A DNA stretch of 64,000 bases, from assembly GCF_011762195.1 (NCBI RefSeq), contig NZ_JAASQK010000001.1:496001-560000 (forward strand). Direction: 5' to 3'. The notes beneath the pieces were generated by a model, which was given only the letters and a program-made list of their open reading frames with translations, made no database searches and was not told the DNA's origin. The stretch comes from Sphingomonas oligoaromativorans. GTDB lineage: Bacteria > Pseudomonadota > Alphaproteobacteria > Sphingomonadales > Sphingomonadaceae. Shown in pieces: positions 52,968-62,231 of this stretch (within the stretch, counting starts at the first letter, position 1; every line of letters begins with the position of its first letter). The translations under genes were made by a program, and so were the position numbers.

Positions 52968-55178
52968 ATGAAGTTCGACACGCCCGCCACGACCAATCCG
53001 ATCGATCGCCTCAGGGTCGTCGGCAAGGCGACAGATCGGATCGAAGGGCCGCTCAAGACCACCGGCACCGCGCATTACGCCTATGAGCGCCATGACGTCG
53101 TGGCGAACCCCGCTTATGGTTTCGTCGTGGGAGCGGCGATCGCAAAGGGGCGGATCACCGCGCTGGACCTTGCTGCGGCAAAAGCCGCGCCGGGCGTGCT
53201 GGCGATCGTGACGGCCGATACCGCCGGCAAGCTCGGCAAGGGGGACTTCAATACCGCCAGATTGCTCGGCGGGCCGGAGATCGAGCATTATCATCAGGCG
53301 ATCGCCGTGGTGGTCGCCGAGACATTCGAGCAGGCGCGCGCCGCCGCCGCATTGGTGCGTGTCGAATATGCCCGCGAGAAGGGGGCGTTCGACCTCGCCG
53401 CGCTCAGAGACAGCGCGCCGCTCGCCCCCGGTGGCGGCTTCAACGGCAGCCCGGAGACCAGGGTCGGCGATTTCGAGGGCGCCTTCGCGGCGGCACCGGT
53501 GACGCTCGACGCCACTTACTCCACGCCCGTCCAGTCGCACGCGATGATGGAGCCGCACGCATCGATGGCCGTTTGGGATGGCGATCGACTGACGATCTAC
53601 ACGTCGAACCAGATGATCGCTTGGGGCAAGGGCGATGTCGCCAAGACATTGGGGCTGAAGCCCGAGCAGGTGCGGCTCGTATCGCCTTATATCGGCGGCG
53701 GCTTTGGCGGAAAGCTGTTCGTGCGCTCTGACGCCCTGATGGCTGCTCTGGGAGCGAGGGCGGCGGGGCGTCCGGTCAAGGTCGCGCTCACGCGGCCGCT
53801 GATGTTCAACAACACGACGCATCGTCCGGCGACGATCCAGCGCATCCGGCTGGGCGCGACGAAGGACGGCAAGCTGACCGCGATCGCGCATGAGAGCTGG
53901 TCGGGCAATTTGCCTGGTGGCGACCCCGAGACGGCGGTGGGCCAGACCCGGCTTCTCTATGCTGGCGCCAACCGCATGACGGCGATGCGTCTCGCGGTGC
54001 TCGATCTGCCGGAGGGCAACGCGATGCGCGCGCCGGGCGAGGCGCCGGGTATGATGGCGCTCGAAATCGCGATCGACGAGATGGCGGAGAAGCTGGGGAT
54101 GGACCCGGTCGAGTTCCGCATTCGCAACGATACGCAGGTCGATCCCGAAAAGCCCGAGCGGCCATTCTCGCAGCGCCAGTTCATCCGGTGCCTGCGCGAA
54201 GGGGCCGAGCGGTTCGGCTGGGCGAGGCGGGCCGCGAAGCCCGGCAGCGTCCGCGACGGACGCTGGATGGTGGGCATGGGCATGGCGGCGGGCTTCCGCA
54301 ACCATATTCCCTTCAAGTCGGCGGCGCGGGTGCGGCTGGAGCGCGATGGCCGGATCGTCGTCGAGACCGACATGACCGACATCGGCACGGGCAGCTACAC
54401 GATCATCGCGCAGACCGCCGCGGAGACGATGGGCGTGCCGCTCGATCGGGTCGAGGTCCGGCTGGGGGATTCCGCTTTTCCTGTGTCATGCGGCTCGGGC
54501 GGCCAATTCGGCGCGGTCAACTCGACCTCGGGGGTCTATGCCGCCTGCCTCAAGCTGCGCGATGCGGTGGCGCAGAAGCTCGGCATCAATTCCAGCGATG
54601 CGCTATTCGCCGACGGACATGTGAAGGCCGGGAACCGGAGCGTCGACCTGACGGAGGCGGCGAGGGAAGGCCCGCTGACCGGCGAGGACGGGATCGAATA
54701 TGGCGATCTCGGCAAGAAATATCAGCAATCGACCTTCGCGGGGCATTTCGTCGAGGCTGCGGTCGATGCCGCGACCGGCGAAATTCGCGTGCGGCGTATG
54801 CTCGCCGTGTGCGCGGCGGGGCGTATCCTCAATCCCAAATCGGCGCGCAGCCAGGTGATCGGCGCGATGACGATGGGCGTGGGCGCGGCGCTGATGGAGG
54901 AACTGGCGGTCGACACGCGCTTCGGCTTCTTCGTCAATCATGATCTCGCCGGTTATGAGGTGCCGGTCCATGCCGATATCCCGCATCAGGAGGTGATCTT
55001 CCTGGACGAGGTCGATCCGATGACATCGCCGATGAAGGCGAAAGGGGTGGGCGAACTCGGCATATGCGGGGTCGGCGCGGCGGTGGCGAATGCCGTGTAT
55101 AACGCAACGGGCGTGCGCGTGCGGGATTATCCGGTCACGCTCGACAAGCATCTGGATCGGCTCCCGACGCTGGCCTGA
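52968..55178 (+). CDS. paoC: Aldehyde oxidoreductase, molybdopterin-binding subunit
   Basis: Catalytic subunit carrying the molybdenum cofactor (MCD in E. coli PaoC), 736 aa, full length. Landmarks: SPYIGGGFGGKLF, the substrate channel region NAMRAPGEAPGMMALE and the catalytic-Glu motif GVGELGICGVGAAVANA near residue 695. Oxidises a broad range of aldehydes to acids in the periplasm after Tat export as a complex with paoA. A PaoD-type maturation factor is not seen in the window. Confidence 0.94.
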   Translation: MKFDTPATTNPIDRLRVVGKATDRIEGPLKTTGTAHYAYERHDVVANPAYGFVVGAAIAKGRITALDLAAAKAAPGVLAIVTADTAGKLGKGDFNTARLLGGPEIEHYHQAIAVVVAETFEQARAAAALVRVEYAREKGAFDLAALRDSAPLAPGGGFNGSPETRVGDFEGAFAAAPVTLDATYSTPVQSHAMMEPHASMAVWDGDRLTIYTSNQMIAWGKGDVAKTLGLKPEQVRLVSPYIGGGFGGKLFVRSDALMAALGARAAGRPVKVALTRPLMFNNTTHRPATIQRIRLGATKDGKLTAIAHESWSGNLPGGDPETAVGQTRLLYAGANRMTAMRLAVLDLPEGNAMRAPGEAPGMMALEIAIDEMAEKLGMDPVEFRIRNDTQVDPEKPERPFSQRQFIRCLREGAERFGWARRAAKPGSVRDGRWMVGMGMAAGFRNHIPFKSAARVRLERDGRIVVETDMTDIGTGSYTIIAQTAAETMGVPLDRVEVRLGDSAFPVSCGSGGQFGAVNSTSGVYAACLKLRDAVAQKLGINSSDALFADGHVKAGNRSVDLTEAAREGPLTGEDGIEYGDLGKKYQQSTFAGHFVEAAVDAATGEIRVRRMLAVCAAGRILNPKSARSQVIGAMTMGVGAALMEELAVDTRFGFFVNHDLAGYEVPVHADIPHQEVIFLDEVDPMTSPMKAKGVGELGICGVGAAVANAVYNATGVRVRDYPVTLDKHLDRLPTLA

Positions 55179-55183
55179 TCCGG

Positions 55184-56770
55184 CTAGATCATCTCCGTAT
55201 GGCCGATCTGTCCGCTGTCCGCGTCGAGATCGCGCAGATCGCTTCCCCGCGTCTCGCGGCCGAACCAGGCGACGAGGATCAGCGACAGCAGCGTCGGGAC
55301 CATGATGAGCGCGGATGACAGCCCCATCGACAGGATGATCCCGCTGATCGTGAGCGCCTGCGCGAACAGGCCGCCCGATTTCGTGCAGGCCGCGACCCAG
55401 CCTGTCGCTCGGCCGCGGACCTTCAGGGGGAAGCTTTCGGCCGTGTAGGGCAATACGATCGCGATGATCCCGTTGGTGCCCACGATCAGCAGCGCGACCG
55501 GGAGCACGGGGCTGCCGCTGCCCGCCAGTTCGAGCCGCAGGACGAGCAGAAGGCCCGCCAGCGTCACCGCGATCATCGTCACCAGCGACCATTTGGTGCT
55601 CCAGCGACTGTAGAGCAAGGCGGCGATGAAGACGGTCGGAAAGGCGATCAGCGCGCTTTCGGCCAGCAGCCTGCTCGACACGCCGACGGAATAGCCCTTC
55701 GCGACCAGATCGGCCGGCAACCACAACAACAGCCCGAAATTCACGAGCCCCCAGGTGAGGGCGCACATGCTGAGCGCTGACAGCTTGCCGTACAATTTGA
55801 GGCCGGACAAAGCGTGTGAGTCGGTCTTTGCGGCGATCACCGCGGCGCTGGCGTGGCGCGCCCTGGCGCCGAAGCGGCGCATGACGGCTTCCGCTTCCTG
55901 CGCACGGCCGCGGGAAAGGAGGAACTTGGCGGATTCCGGGATGAACGCGCCAAGCGCGACGAGGATCAGCCCGGACGGCAGATTGGCAAGCCAGAGGATG
56001 CGCCACCCGAAGATGGGCTGGAGCACCGCCGAAAGCCCGCTCGCGGCGAAATAACCGCCGACGGCACCCAGCCCGCCGACCAGAACCAGGCTCCAGCCGC
56101 GATGGCGGTTGGGCATCATCTCGGCGAGCAAGGCATAGGTCACGGGGAGCATACCACCGGCCGCCGCTCCCATCATGAAGCACATGCCGATGTTCCAGGC
56201 GAGGCTGGGCATCGCACCGCAGATCGACGTCCCCACGAACATCACCGCGGACAGCAGGATCGAGGCCTTGCGGCCGTAGATGTCCGCGATCCAGCCCCAC
56301 AGCACCGAACCGATGACCGTGCCCGCCAATGCGAAGAACGGCACCAGCGACACGGTCTTCTTGGGCACGCCATATTCGCTCACCATGCCCGGCACGGTGA
56401 AGCCGAGCGAGGCGGGCTTCATTACGTCGATCACCAGCGCGATCACGAGGATCGCCATCAGTCCCCAGTGGGAGGTGCCCAGATGCGCATCCTCCGGCGC
56501 GGCGACGACGATGTCGGCCGCGACGGCGCGCTGTGCGGAGACATTGCGCGGCAGCAGGCCATAAGCGGCCACGAAGATGCCGGCGATGATGAGCCCCATG
56601 CCGAAGATCATCATGCGATCCATCGGCATACCCGCCAGGCGATAATGCATCGCGCGCGCCATCGCGAACATGGGCAGGTGAGCGCACACCCCCGCAGTGA
56701 CCGCGACGCAGCCGAGCACGAATGCCCAGATCGCCTGCCGGTCTGACAAGGTGCTGCTCATTCCGTCCAT
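55184..56770 (-). CDS. MFS transporter (aromatic acid/sugar-type)
   Basis: Inner-membrane permease, 528 aa, 12-14 helices. The MFS loop motif appears as GWIADIYGRKASILLS, with a second copy-like region ESFPLKVRGRATGW. The long segment between the first two helices (about 30-95) is unusual. Convergent with paoC, 5 bp apart. It may take up or export an aldehyde-related aromatic or organic acid, but this is only positional. The start is M1 at 56770 or M4 at 56761. Confidence 0.85.
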   Translation of the reverse strand: MDGMSSTLSDRQAIWAFVLGCVAVTAGVCAHLPMFAMARAMHYRLAGMPMDRMMIFGMGLIIAGIFVAAYGLLPRNVSAQRAVAADIVVAAPEDAHLGTSHWGLMAILVIALVIDVMKPASLGFTVPGMVSEYGVPKKTVSLVPFFALAGTVIGSVLWGWIADIYGRKASILLSAVMFVGTSICGAMPSLAWNIGMCFMMGAAAGGMLPVTYALLAEMMPNRHRGWSLVLVGGLGAVGGYFAASGLSAVLQPIFGWRILWLANLPSGLILVALGAFIPESAKFLLSRGRAQEAEAVMRRFGARARHASAAVIAAKTDSHALSGLKLYGKLSALSMCALTWGLVNFGLLLWLPADLVAKGYSVGVSSRLLAESALIAFPTVFIAALLYSRWSTKWSLVTMIAVTLAGLLLVLRLELAGSGSPVLPVALLIVGTNGIIAIVLPYTAESFPLKVRGRATGWVAACTKSGGLFAQALTISGIILSMGLSSALIMVPTLLSLILVAWFGRETRGSDLRDLDADSGQIGHTEMI

Positions 56771-57149
56771 CGTTCGTGCCGCTCCTGATTCCAGGCCCCA
56801 GAAAAGGCGGACTGTGGCCGGACGGGCAATGGCAAAGAGGCCCTCCGCATAAGCGGATCGGATTTTCCTGTGGAGGAACGGCGATATGTTGTCACAGGGT
56901 CACATGTAGAAACGTGCCTACATAGGGAACGCGGATGCCGAACCGGTTATCCGGGGAATGAGCATCGGCGCCGCCGCTCCGGGGCATGGCGCCGCTTGCC
57001 GTCGAGTTCCCGAAGACTTATAGTCGGCGGAACCCATTATCCCTTGGTTCTCGTACCAGTCGGGGCTTGGTGGCCCGGTCATCGCGGGAGGGTTTCGTAT
57101 CTCCCCATCGTCTTGCGGTGCGCCGGCGCGAACGAGGTGAGGTCGCGCT
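56771..57149. other. Intergenic region between the MFS transporter and an SDR-like gene
   Basis: 379 bp with no supportable gene. It holds divergent promoters and the dyad at 56904-56923. Confidence 0.55.
56904..56923. promoter_or_regulatory. Dyad ATGTAG-N8-CTACAT
   Basis: Perfect 6-bp arms in the divergent intergenic region; possible TetR- or MarR-type operator for the MFS or SDR gene. Confidence 0.4.
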
Positions 57150-57905
57150 ATGAAGATCGTGGTGATCGGTGGCACCGGCTTGATCGGATCGAAGACCGTC
57201 CCCCTCCTGCGCCAGGGCGGTCATGACGTGGTCGTCGGCTCGCCCAGCAGCGGCGTCAACAGCCTCACCGGGGAAGGCCTCGACAAGGCTCTGGCGGGGG
57301 CGGCGGTCGTGATCGATCTCACCAATTCCCCCTCTTTCGAGGACAATGCCGTCCTGAATTTCTTCGAGACATCCGGCCGAAACCTTCTGGCGGCGGAGAA
57401 GACGGCGGGCGTGGGGCATCATGTGGCGCTCTCGATCGTCGGCACCGACCGGACGCCCGAAAACGGCTATTTCCGCGCCAAGGTGGCTCAGGAAAAGCTG
57501 ATCGAGGCTTCGGGCGTTCCCTATACCATCATCCGCGCCACCCAGTTTCTGGAGTTCCTCGGCGGCATCGCGGATTCCAGCATGAGCGGGGACAAGGTGC
57601 GGCTCTCGCCGGGATCGTTCCAGCCGATCGCGGCGGACGACGTCGCGGCCGCCGTCGCGGAGGTGGCGCAGGCGAAGCCGCGTTCCGGCATCGTCGAGAT
57701 CGCCGGGCCGGAACGCGCGCCCTTCGACGCTTTCATCGCACGCTATCTGAAGGCGGTCGGCGATCCGCGGGATGTGGTGAGCGATCCCGAGGCCCGATAT
57801 TTCGGAGGCCGGGTCGAGGAGGATTCACTCGTGCCACAGGGCGAAGCCCGGCTTGGCCGGATTGGCTTCGACGAATGGATCGCTCGTCCGCGCATGGGCC
57901 ACTGA
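57150..57905 (+). CDS. NAD(P)-binding atypical SDR (NmrA/NAD-dependent epimerase-like)
   Basis: 251 aa. Rossmann motif GGTGLIG at 7-13, then YFRAKVAQEKLIEASGVPYTIIRATQF, the usual NAD(P)H-binding NmrA-like pattern with no classical YxxxK. Such proteins are often redox sensors or quinone oxidoreductase-like enzymes. The next gene, a secreted cupin, starts 29 bp later, so they probably form an operon. Confidence 0.85.
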   Translation: MKIVVIGGTGLIGSKTVPLLRQGGHDVVVGSPSSGVNSLTGEGLDKALAGAAVVIDLTNSPSFEDNAVLNFFETSGRNLLAAEKTAGVGHHVALSIVGTDRTPENGYFRAKVAQEKLIEASGVPYTIIRATQFLEFLGGIADSSMSGDKVRLSPGSFQPIAADDVAAAVAEVAQAKPRSGIVEIAGPERAPFDAFIARYLKAVGDPRDVVSDPEARYFGGRVEEDSLVPQGEARLGRIGFDEWIARPRMGH

Positions 57906-57934
57906 TCCCGCGCGCCGATCACAGGAGGGAAACC

Positions 57935-58351
57935 ATGAAGCCTATCCTCTGCTCGCTGCTTCTCGCCGCCCTGCCGTTCGGCGGCGCGCTTGCGGACACG
58001 CCTCATGCGAAGAACGCGAAGGTCACCCTCGTCTATCAGCATGTGCTGCCCAACGTGCCGGGCAAGAGCATCAAGGGCGTGCTTGTCGAATATGGGCCGG
58101 GTGGTTCTTCGCCGGGGCATACCCACGCCCGGTCCGCCTTCATCTACGCGACGGTGCTGGAGGGGGCGATCCGCAGCCAGGTCAACAACGGACCGGTAAC
58201 GACCTACACCGCCGGCCAGAGTTTCTCTGAGATGCCCGGCGACCGCCATGGGGTGAGCGCCAACGCCAGCGCGACCAAGCCTGCCAAGCTGCTGGCGGTG
58301 TTCGTCGTCGATACGAACGAGAAGGAGCTGACGATTCCCTTCGCCCGATGA
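57935..58351 (+). CDS. Secreted cupin-domain protein
   Basis: 138 aa with a signal peptide (1-20, MKPILCSLLLAALPFGGALA). Single cupin barrel with the metal-binding pattern GHTHARSAFIYATVLEGAI and GDRHGVS. Start 57935 follows an AGGAGGGA ribosome site. Periplasmic; function unknown, perhaps a ring- or sugar-modifying or binding protein. Confidence 0.88.
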   Translation: MKPILCSLLLAALPFGGALADTPHAKNAKVTLVYQHVLPNVPGKSIKGVLVEYGPGGSSPGHTHARSAFIYATVLEGAIRSQVNNGPVTTYTAGQSFSEMPGDRHGVSANASATKPAKLLAVFVVDTNEKELTIPFAR

Positions 58352-58370
58352 GGCGATCATACCCGGAGCA

Positions 58371-58586
58371 TCAGCCGTCCAGGTGGCGGAGTGCCGATCC
58401 CTTGTGCAAGGCGACATGGTCGGTCTTGTCGCTCTTGATCTCATATTGCGGCTCATCCGGGCTCGCGTGGTGGGTGTAGCCCTTATAGTTCGTGTTCTGT
58501 GTGTGGATTGCGATGATCCGGCCGCTGACATGTCCGGCCTCGGAGTTCCAGCCGACATGATCGCCGATCCTGAAGCGTTCACTCAT
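58371..58586 (-). CDS. DUF2945 (hypervirulence-associated TUDOR-like) protein
   Basis: 71-aa cytoplasmic protein beginning MSERFRIGDHVGWNSEAGHV, with the family pattern VSGRIIAIHT and HHASPDEPQYEIKSDKTDH. The ATG at 58586 is preferred over an upstream start at 58685. Small SH3/Tudor-like fold of unknown role, widespread in bacteria and fungi. Convergent with the cupin gene. Confidence 0.9.
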   Translation of the reverse strand: MSERFRIGDHVGWNSEAGHVSGRIIAIHTQNTNYKGYTHHASPDEPQYEIKSDKTDHVALHKGSALRHLDG

Positions 58587-58758
58587 CGATCGCTCTCCCA
58601 AAAGGCTGCTATCCGAGCAGCCAACGATCCACAGCCTCGATCGTTCGCGCGGCGAGGGCGGAGGTCGGTCAGCCTGTATGCTCACAGTACCGTGCGCTCG
58701 CCCGCACGTTCCATCCGGGCTTGAAAGCGTGCCGACCCTCTCGCCCTGAGCGGGCGGC

Positions 58759-59598
58759 TCAGACGGTGCAGATACGCACCGCCTGCGCCAGCGCGGGCAG
58801 CGGATCGCCTCGTGGCACGAACTCGTGGGCCAGATAGCCCTGGAAGCCGAGATCGGCGATCCCGCTGGCTACGGCGTGCCAGTTGACCTCCTGCGTATCG
58901 TCAAGCTCGTGCCGGCCCGGCACGCCACCGGTATGGAAGTGCCCGATCCAGCGGATATTCCTGCCGATCGTGTCGATCAGATCGCCTTCCATGATCTGCA
59001 TATGGTAGATGTCGTAGAGCAGCTTGACCCTCGGCGAGTTGACCTCCTCCATCACGCGCACGCCCCAGGCGGTATGGTCGGCCATATAATCGGGATGGTT
59101 GATCCTGCTGTTGAGCAGCTCCATGCAGATGGTGACGCCATTGTCCTCGGCGATCCGCTTGACCCGGTTGAGGCCGGCGACCGTGTTGGCGGCGCCCTCT
59201 TCGTCGGACAGGCCGCGACGATTGCCCGAGAAGGCGATCACGTTCGGCACGCCCGATCTGGCGGCCAGCGGGATGCCGGTGCGGAAGGCCTGTTCGATGG
59301 CGGCATGGTTTTCCCGCCGGTTCAGCCCGTCGGCGATCGTCATGACGTCCGCGGCATAGCCCATGGTGCAGCGCAGCCCGTACCGGCGGGGCGCGTCATA
59401 ATCCGCTGGGTTCAGAAGATCGATGCCTTGCAGCCCGACCTTGACGGCGAAGGCGCAGAGTTCGTCCAGCGGAATCTTGTCGTAGCACCAGCGGCTGACC
59501 GACTGCTTCAACCGACCGGCGGCCCTCGGCGGCGCGGCGAGCCCCGCCGTCGCAGCCAAAGAGAGGGAGGAGCCGATAAGCTGACGCCGCGTGACCAT
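58759..59598 (-). CDS. hyi: Tat-exported hydroxypyruvate isomerase/xylose-isomerase-like TIM barrel protein
   Basis: 279 aa. Tat signal (TRRQLIGSSLSLAATAG) then a sugar-phosphate isomerase/epimerase barrel. Metal ligands appear as Glu in ICMELLNSR, Asp in KLLYDIYHMQ, His in GHFHTGG and Glu in AHEFVPRG. Sequence order matches hydroxypyruvate isomerase, but the export signal makes the substrate uncertain. Separated from the upstream amidohydrolase gene by a strong hairpin. Confidence 0.8.
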   Translation of the reverse strand: MVTRRQLIGSSLSLAATAGLAAPPRAAGRLKQSVSRWCYDKIPLDELCAFAVKVGLQGIDLLNPADYDAPRRYGLRCTMGYAADVMTIADGLNRRENHAAIEQAFRTGIPLAARSGVPNVIAFSGNRRGLSDEEGAANTVAGLNRVKRIAEDNGVTICMELLNSRINHPDYMADHTAWGVRVMEEVNSPRVKLLYDIYHMQIMEGDLIDTIGRNIRWIGHFHTGGVPGRHELDDTQEVNWHAVASGIADLGFQGYLAHEFVPRGDPLPALAQAVRICTV

Positions 59599-59617
59599 GT
59601 CGCCATGATATCGGAGA

Positions 59618-59659
59618 CGCCAGCCGGGGCAAGGCGCTCCGTTATTGCCCCGGCTGGCG
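59618..59659 (-). terminator. Strong hairpin after the exported amidohydrolase gene
   Basis: Perfect 15-bp stem CGCCAGCCGGGGCAA / TTGCCCCGGCTGGCG with a 12-nt loop, 16 bp after the stop; no run of U follows. Confidence 0.75.
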
Positions 59660-59674
59660 CTTCAGCGTGTCGGC

Positions 59675-60952
59675 CTAAGGCCTTTTGACGACGTCGCCGC
59701 CCTTCATGACGAAGGCGGGATGCTCGAGCAGGCGGATGTCGCGCAGGGGATCGCCGTCGACAGCGACGAGATCGCCATATCGGCCGGCAGCGATCGCGCC
59801 GACATCGGCGGTTTCGTCGAGCGCCTCGGCTGCGTTCCTGGTCGCCGCCTGGATCGCTTCGAGAGGCGTCATTCCCCACTCGACCATCTTGGCGAACTGC
59901 CGGGCGTTGTCGCCGTTCGGGTAGACGCCCCCATCGGTTCCGAACAGCATCTTCACGCCCGCCGCATGGGCGGCGCGGAACGTCTGGCGCTGCTTGAGGC
60001 CGACCATCTTTTCCTTGGCCAGGCTTTCCGCGAACATGCCGTTCTTCGCGCCCTCGGCGAGGATGTAGTCGTCGTTGTAGATGTCCATGTCGAACCAGGC
60101 TCCATGCGCCTTCGCCAGTTTGAAGCTTTCCTCGTCCGCCAGGCTGGCATGTTCGACGGTATCCACGCCGACGCGCAGAGCATCGTTGATGCCGGCCGTG
60201 CCATGGGCATGAACCGCGACCCGCAGCCCGAGCATATGCGCCTCGTCGACGATCGCCTTGATCTCGTCGTAGGAGACCTGCTGGGCGCCGACGGAGTCGC
60301 CCTTCGAAAGCACGCCGCCGGTCATGCAGACCTTGATGACCTCGGCGCCATATTTGTGGACCTTGCGGACGAGCGCCCGATATTCGTCGGGCGAATTGGC
60401 GATATTGGCCGCCGGGGTCGTGATCGAGGGCGGGAACTCGGTCGCGTCGCAATGCCCGCCGGTCGAGCCGAGCGCGTAGGTCGCGGGGACGATGCGTGGT
60501 CCGGCGATATAGCCATGCTCGATGCCCTGTTTGAGGGCCACGTCGTCATAATTGGCCGATCCGACGTTGCGCACCGTGGTGAAGCCGGCCTCCAGCGTGC
60601 GTTTCGCATTGGCGACGCCCACCACGGTCCAGAAATTGTCGGTGAATTCGAGGCCGGTATAGCCGCTGAAATGCGGATCGGCGGTCAGATGGACGTGCAT
60701 GTCGATGAGGCCGGGCAGCAAGGTCCGCTCGCCGAGATCGATGCGTTTCGCCCCTTCGGGGATCGCGTCTCCCTGATGGCCGACGGCGGTGATGCGGCCG
60801 TCGACGATCGTGATCTGCGGCTTGGCGATCTCCCGGCCGGCCAGCACGTCGACCATTTGCCCCGCCGTGACTACCACCGTTTCGGCGGCGGCGGGCGATG
60901 CCGACATGACACACGCAGCAGCCAGAGCCACCGTCCACTTCCAACTTTGCAT
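59675..60952 (-). CDS. Exported metal-dependent amidohydrolase
   Basis: 425 aa with a signal peptide (MQSWKWTVALAAACVMSASPAAA). Metal and substrate motifs: LIDMHVHLTAD, bridging Lys in EVIKVCMTGG, His in AVHAHGTAG, VEHASLADE and Asp in FGTDGGVYPNGDN. Resembles Xaa-Pro dipeptidase/aryldialkylphosphatase-type amidohydrolases (imidazolonepropionase-like). Paralogous to the enzyme at 35171 in overall design, but in a different context. Confidence 0.9.
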   Translation of the reverse strand: MQSWKWTVALAAACVMSASPAAAETVVVTAGQMVDVLAGREIAKPQITIVDGRITAVGHQGDAIPEGAKRIDLGERTLLPGLIDMHVHLTADPHFSGYTGLEFTDNFWTVVGVANAKRTLEAGFTTVRNVGSANYDDVALKQGIEHGYIAGPRIVPATYALGSTGGHCDATEFPPSITTPAANIANSPDEYRALVRKVHKYGAEVIKVCMTGGVLSKGDSVGAQQVSYDEIKAIVDEAHMLGLRVAVHAHGTAGINDALRVGVDTVEHASLADEESFKLAKAHGAWFDMDIYNDDYILAEGAKNGMFAESLAKEKMVGLKQRQTFRAAHAAGVKMLFGTDGGVYPNGDNARQFAKMVEWGMTPLEAIQAATRNAAEALDETADVGAIAAGRYGDLVAVDGDPLRDIRLLEHPAFVMKGGDVVKRP

Positions 60953-61024
60953 GATTGTTCTGACCCCTGTCCCTGTTTGCCCATCTCACTGTGCCGGATG
61001 GGGGACGTCAATGCCGATCATCGA

Positions 61025-62146
61025 TCAGGCCGGCCGCACGCGCGCCAGCCGTGCCGCGAGGTTGGGGATCGCCGGGGACATGCCGGCGAGAGCGACGATG
61101 GTCCGCGCGCCGCCGGGCCGACATGCGAGGTCCGCTATGGCTCCGGCGACGCCTATGGGGCGGCGCAGATGACGGGCGAGGCGGGGTTGGAACGTCTCGG
61201 CCGCCCGGCCTTGCAATATGGCCCGCGCGGCGCGTGCGCCGCTCACCAGCGCGATCGCGAGCCCTTCGCCCGCCAGCGACGGGATGACCCCTGCCTGATC
61301 GCCGATCCGATAGACATGGGGCAAGCTCGATCGCGCCCGCCAGCCATAAGGCATGTTGGCGATCGCCTGCCGCTCGCCCAAGCCGGAGGAAGCCGACAAT
61401 CGCCCCTCCAGTGCCGGGCATTCGCGCGATAATGCCAGCAGCAGGGCATCCGGCGTGCCCTCCTCGGCAAGCCGCCGCCGGCTGACGGCGAGGCAGAGAT
61501 TGGCGGTCTCCTCCTGCATCACCAGGCCCGCATAGCCGCCACGGAAGCAATGAATCTCGATGGTATGGGCCAACATCTCCAGTAGCCGAGGCGAGGCCGC
61601 CAGTCGCCAGCGCAACCCCACCATCCGATCGCCTTCTGCCGCCGGGCGGGCGAGGCCGCGCAGCTCATGCTTGCCGGTGGCCAGCACCATCCTATCGAAG
61701 CGCAGCAGGGCGCCGTCGGCGGTGGTGATCCCACCATCGTCGAAATGGGACGCGGCCACGCCCCGTTCCACGGCGGCTCCTTCCAGCTCCGCGCGGGCGA
61801 GCAGGCAGGCATCGAGCCGTTGCCGGGAAATGCCCATCGCGGGCGCGGGCAGGCGCGCGCAGGCGGTGCGGTGGCCGGCGAACATCTTCATCCGATCGAT
61901 GCGATGGCCGCCCAGACCTTCCACAGGCACGCCCAGTCGCTCCAGCGCGGCGATCGTCGTCCAGCTCAGGAATCCGCCGCACAGTGCATCCGCGCCCTCG
62001 CGCTGTCGTTCGAGGATCAGCGGCGAACGCCCGCCTCGGGCCAGCCCGATCGCGGCGGCGGCGCCGGCCGGGCCGCCACCGACGATCAGCGTATCCATGC
62101 GACGCACGGGCCGGGCAGGAGGGTTCGATAATGGGGGATGATGCAA
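61025..62146 (-). CDS. FAD-dependent oxidoreductase (geranylgeranyl-reductase/monooxygenase-like)
   Basis: 373 aa. Rossmann FAD motif TLIVGGGPAGAAAAIGLARGG at about 19-39 and the second FAD site YRIGDQAGVIPSLAGEGLAIAL. A TTG at 62146 has a strong GGAGAAGGGG ribosome site; an ATG at 62098 is closer to the usual family start but has no visible ribosome site. Members near type III polyketide synthases are common, but no such gene is visible in the window; substrate unknown. Confidence 0.85.
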   Translation of the reverse strand: MHHPPLSNPPARPVRRMDTLIVGGGPAGAAAAIGLARGGRSPLILERQREGADALCGGFLSWTTIAALERLGVPVEGLGGHRIDRMKMFAGHRTACARLPAPAMGISRQRLDACLLARAELEGAAVERGVAASHFDDGGITTADGALLRFDRMVLATGKHELRGLARPAAEGDRMVGLRWRLAASPRLLEMLAHTIEIHCFRGGYAGLVMQEETANLCLAVSRRRLAEEGTPDALLLALSRECPALEGRLSASSGLGERQAIANMPYGWRARSSLPHVYRIGDQAGVIPSLAGEGLAIALVSGARAARAILQGRAAETFQPRLARHLRRPIGVAGAIADLACRPGGARTIVALAGMSPAIPNLAARLARVRPA

Positions 62147-62231
62147 ATCCCCTTCTCCTTCGGGGGCTGGTGTTCAGGCTTCGGCAGCTTCCGATTGGTT
62201 CCGTCTTCCGCCCGGATCGTTCAACGGCTTT

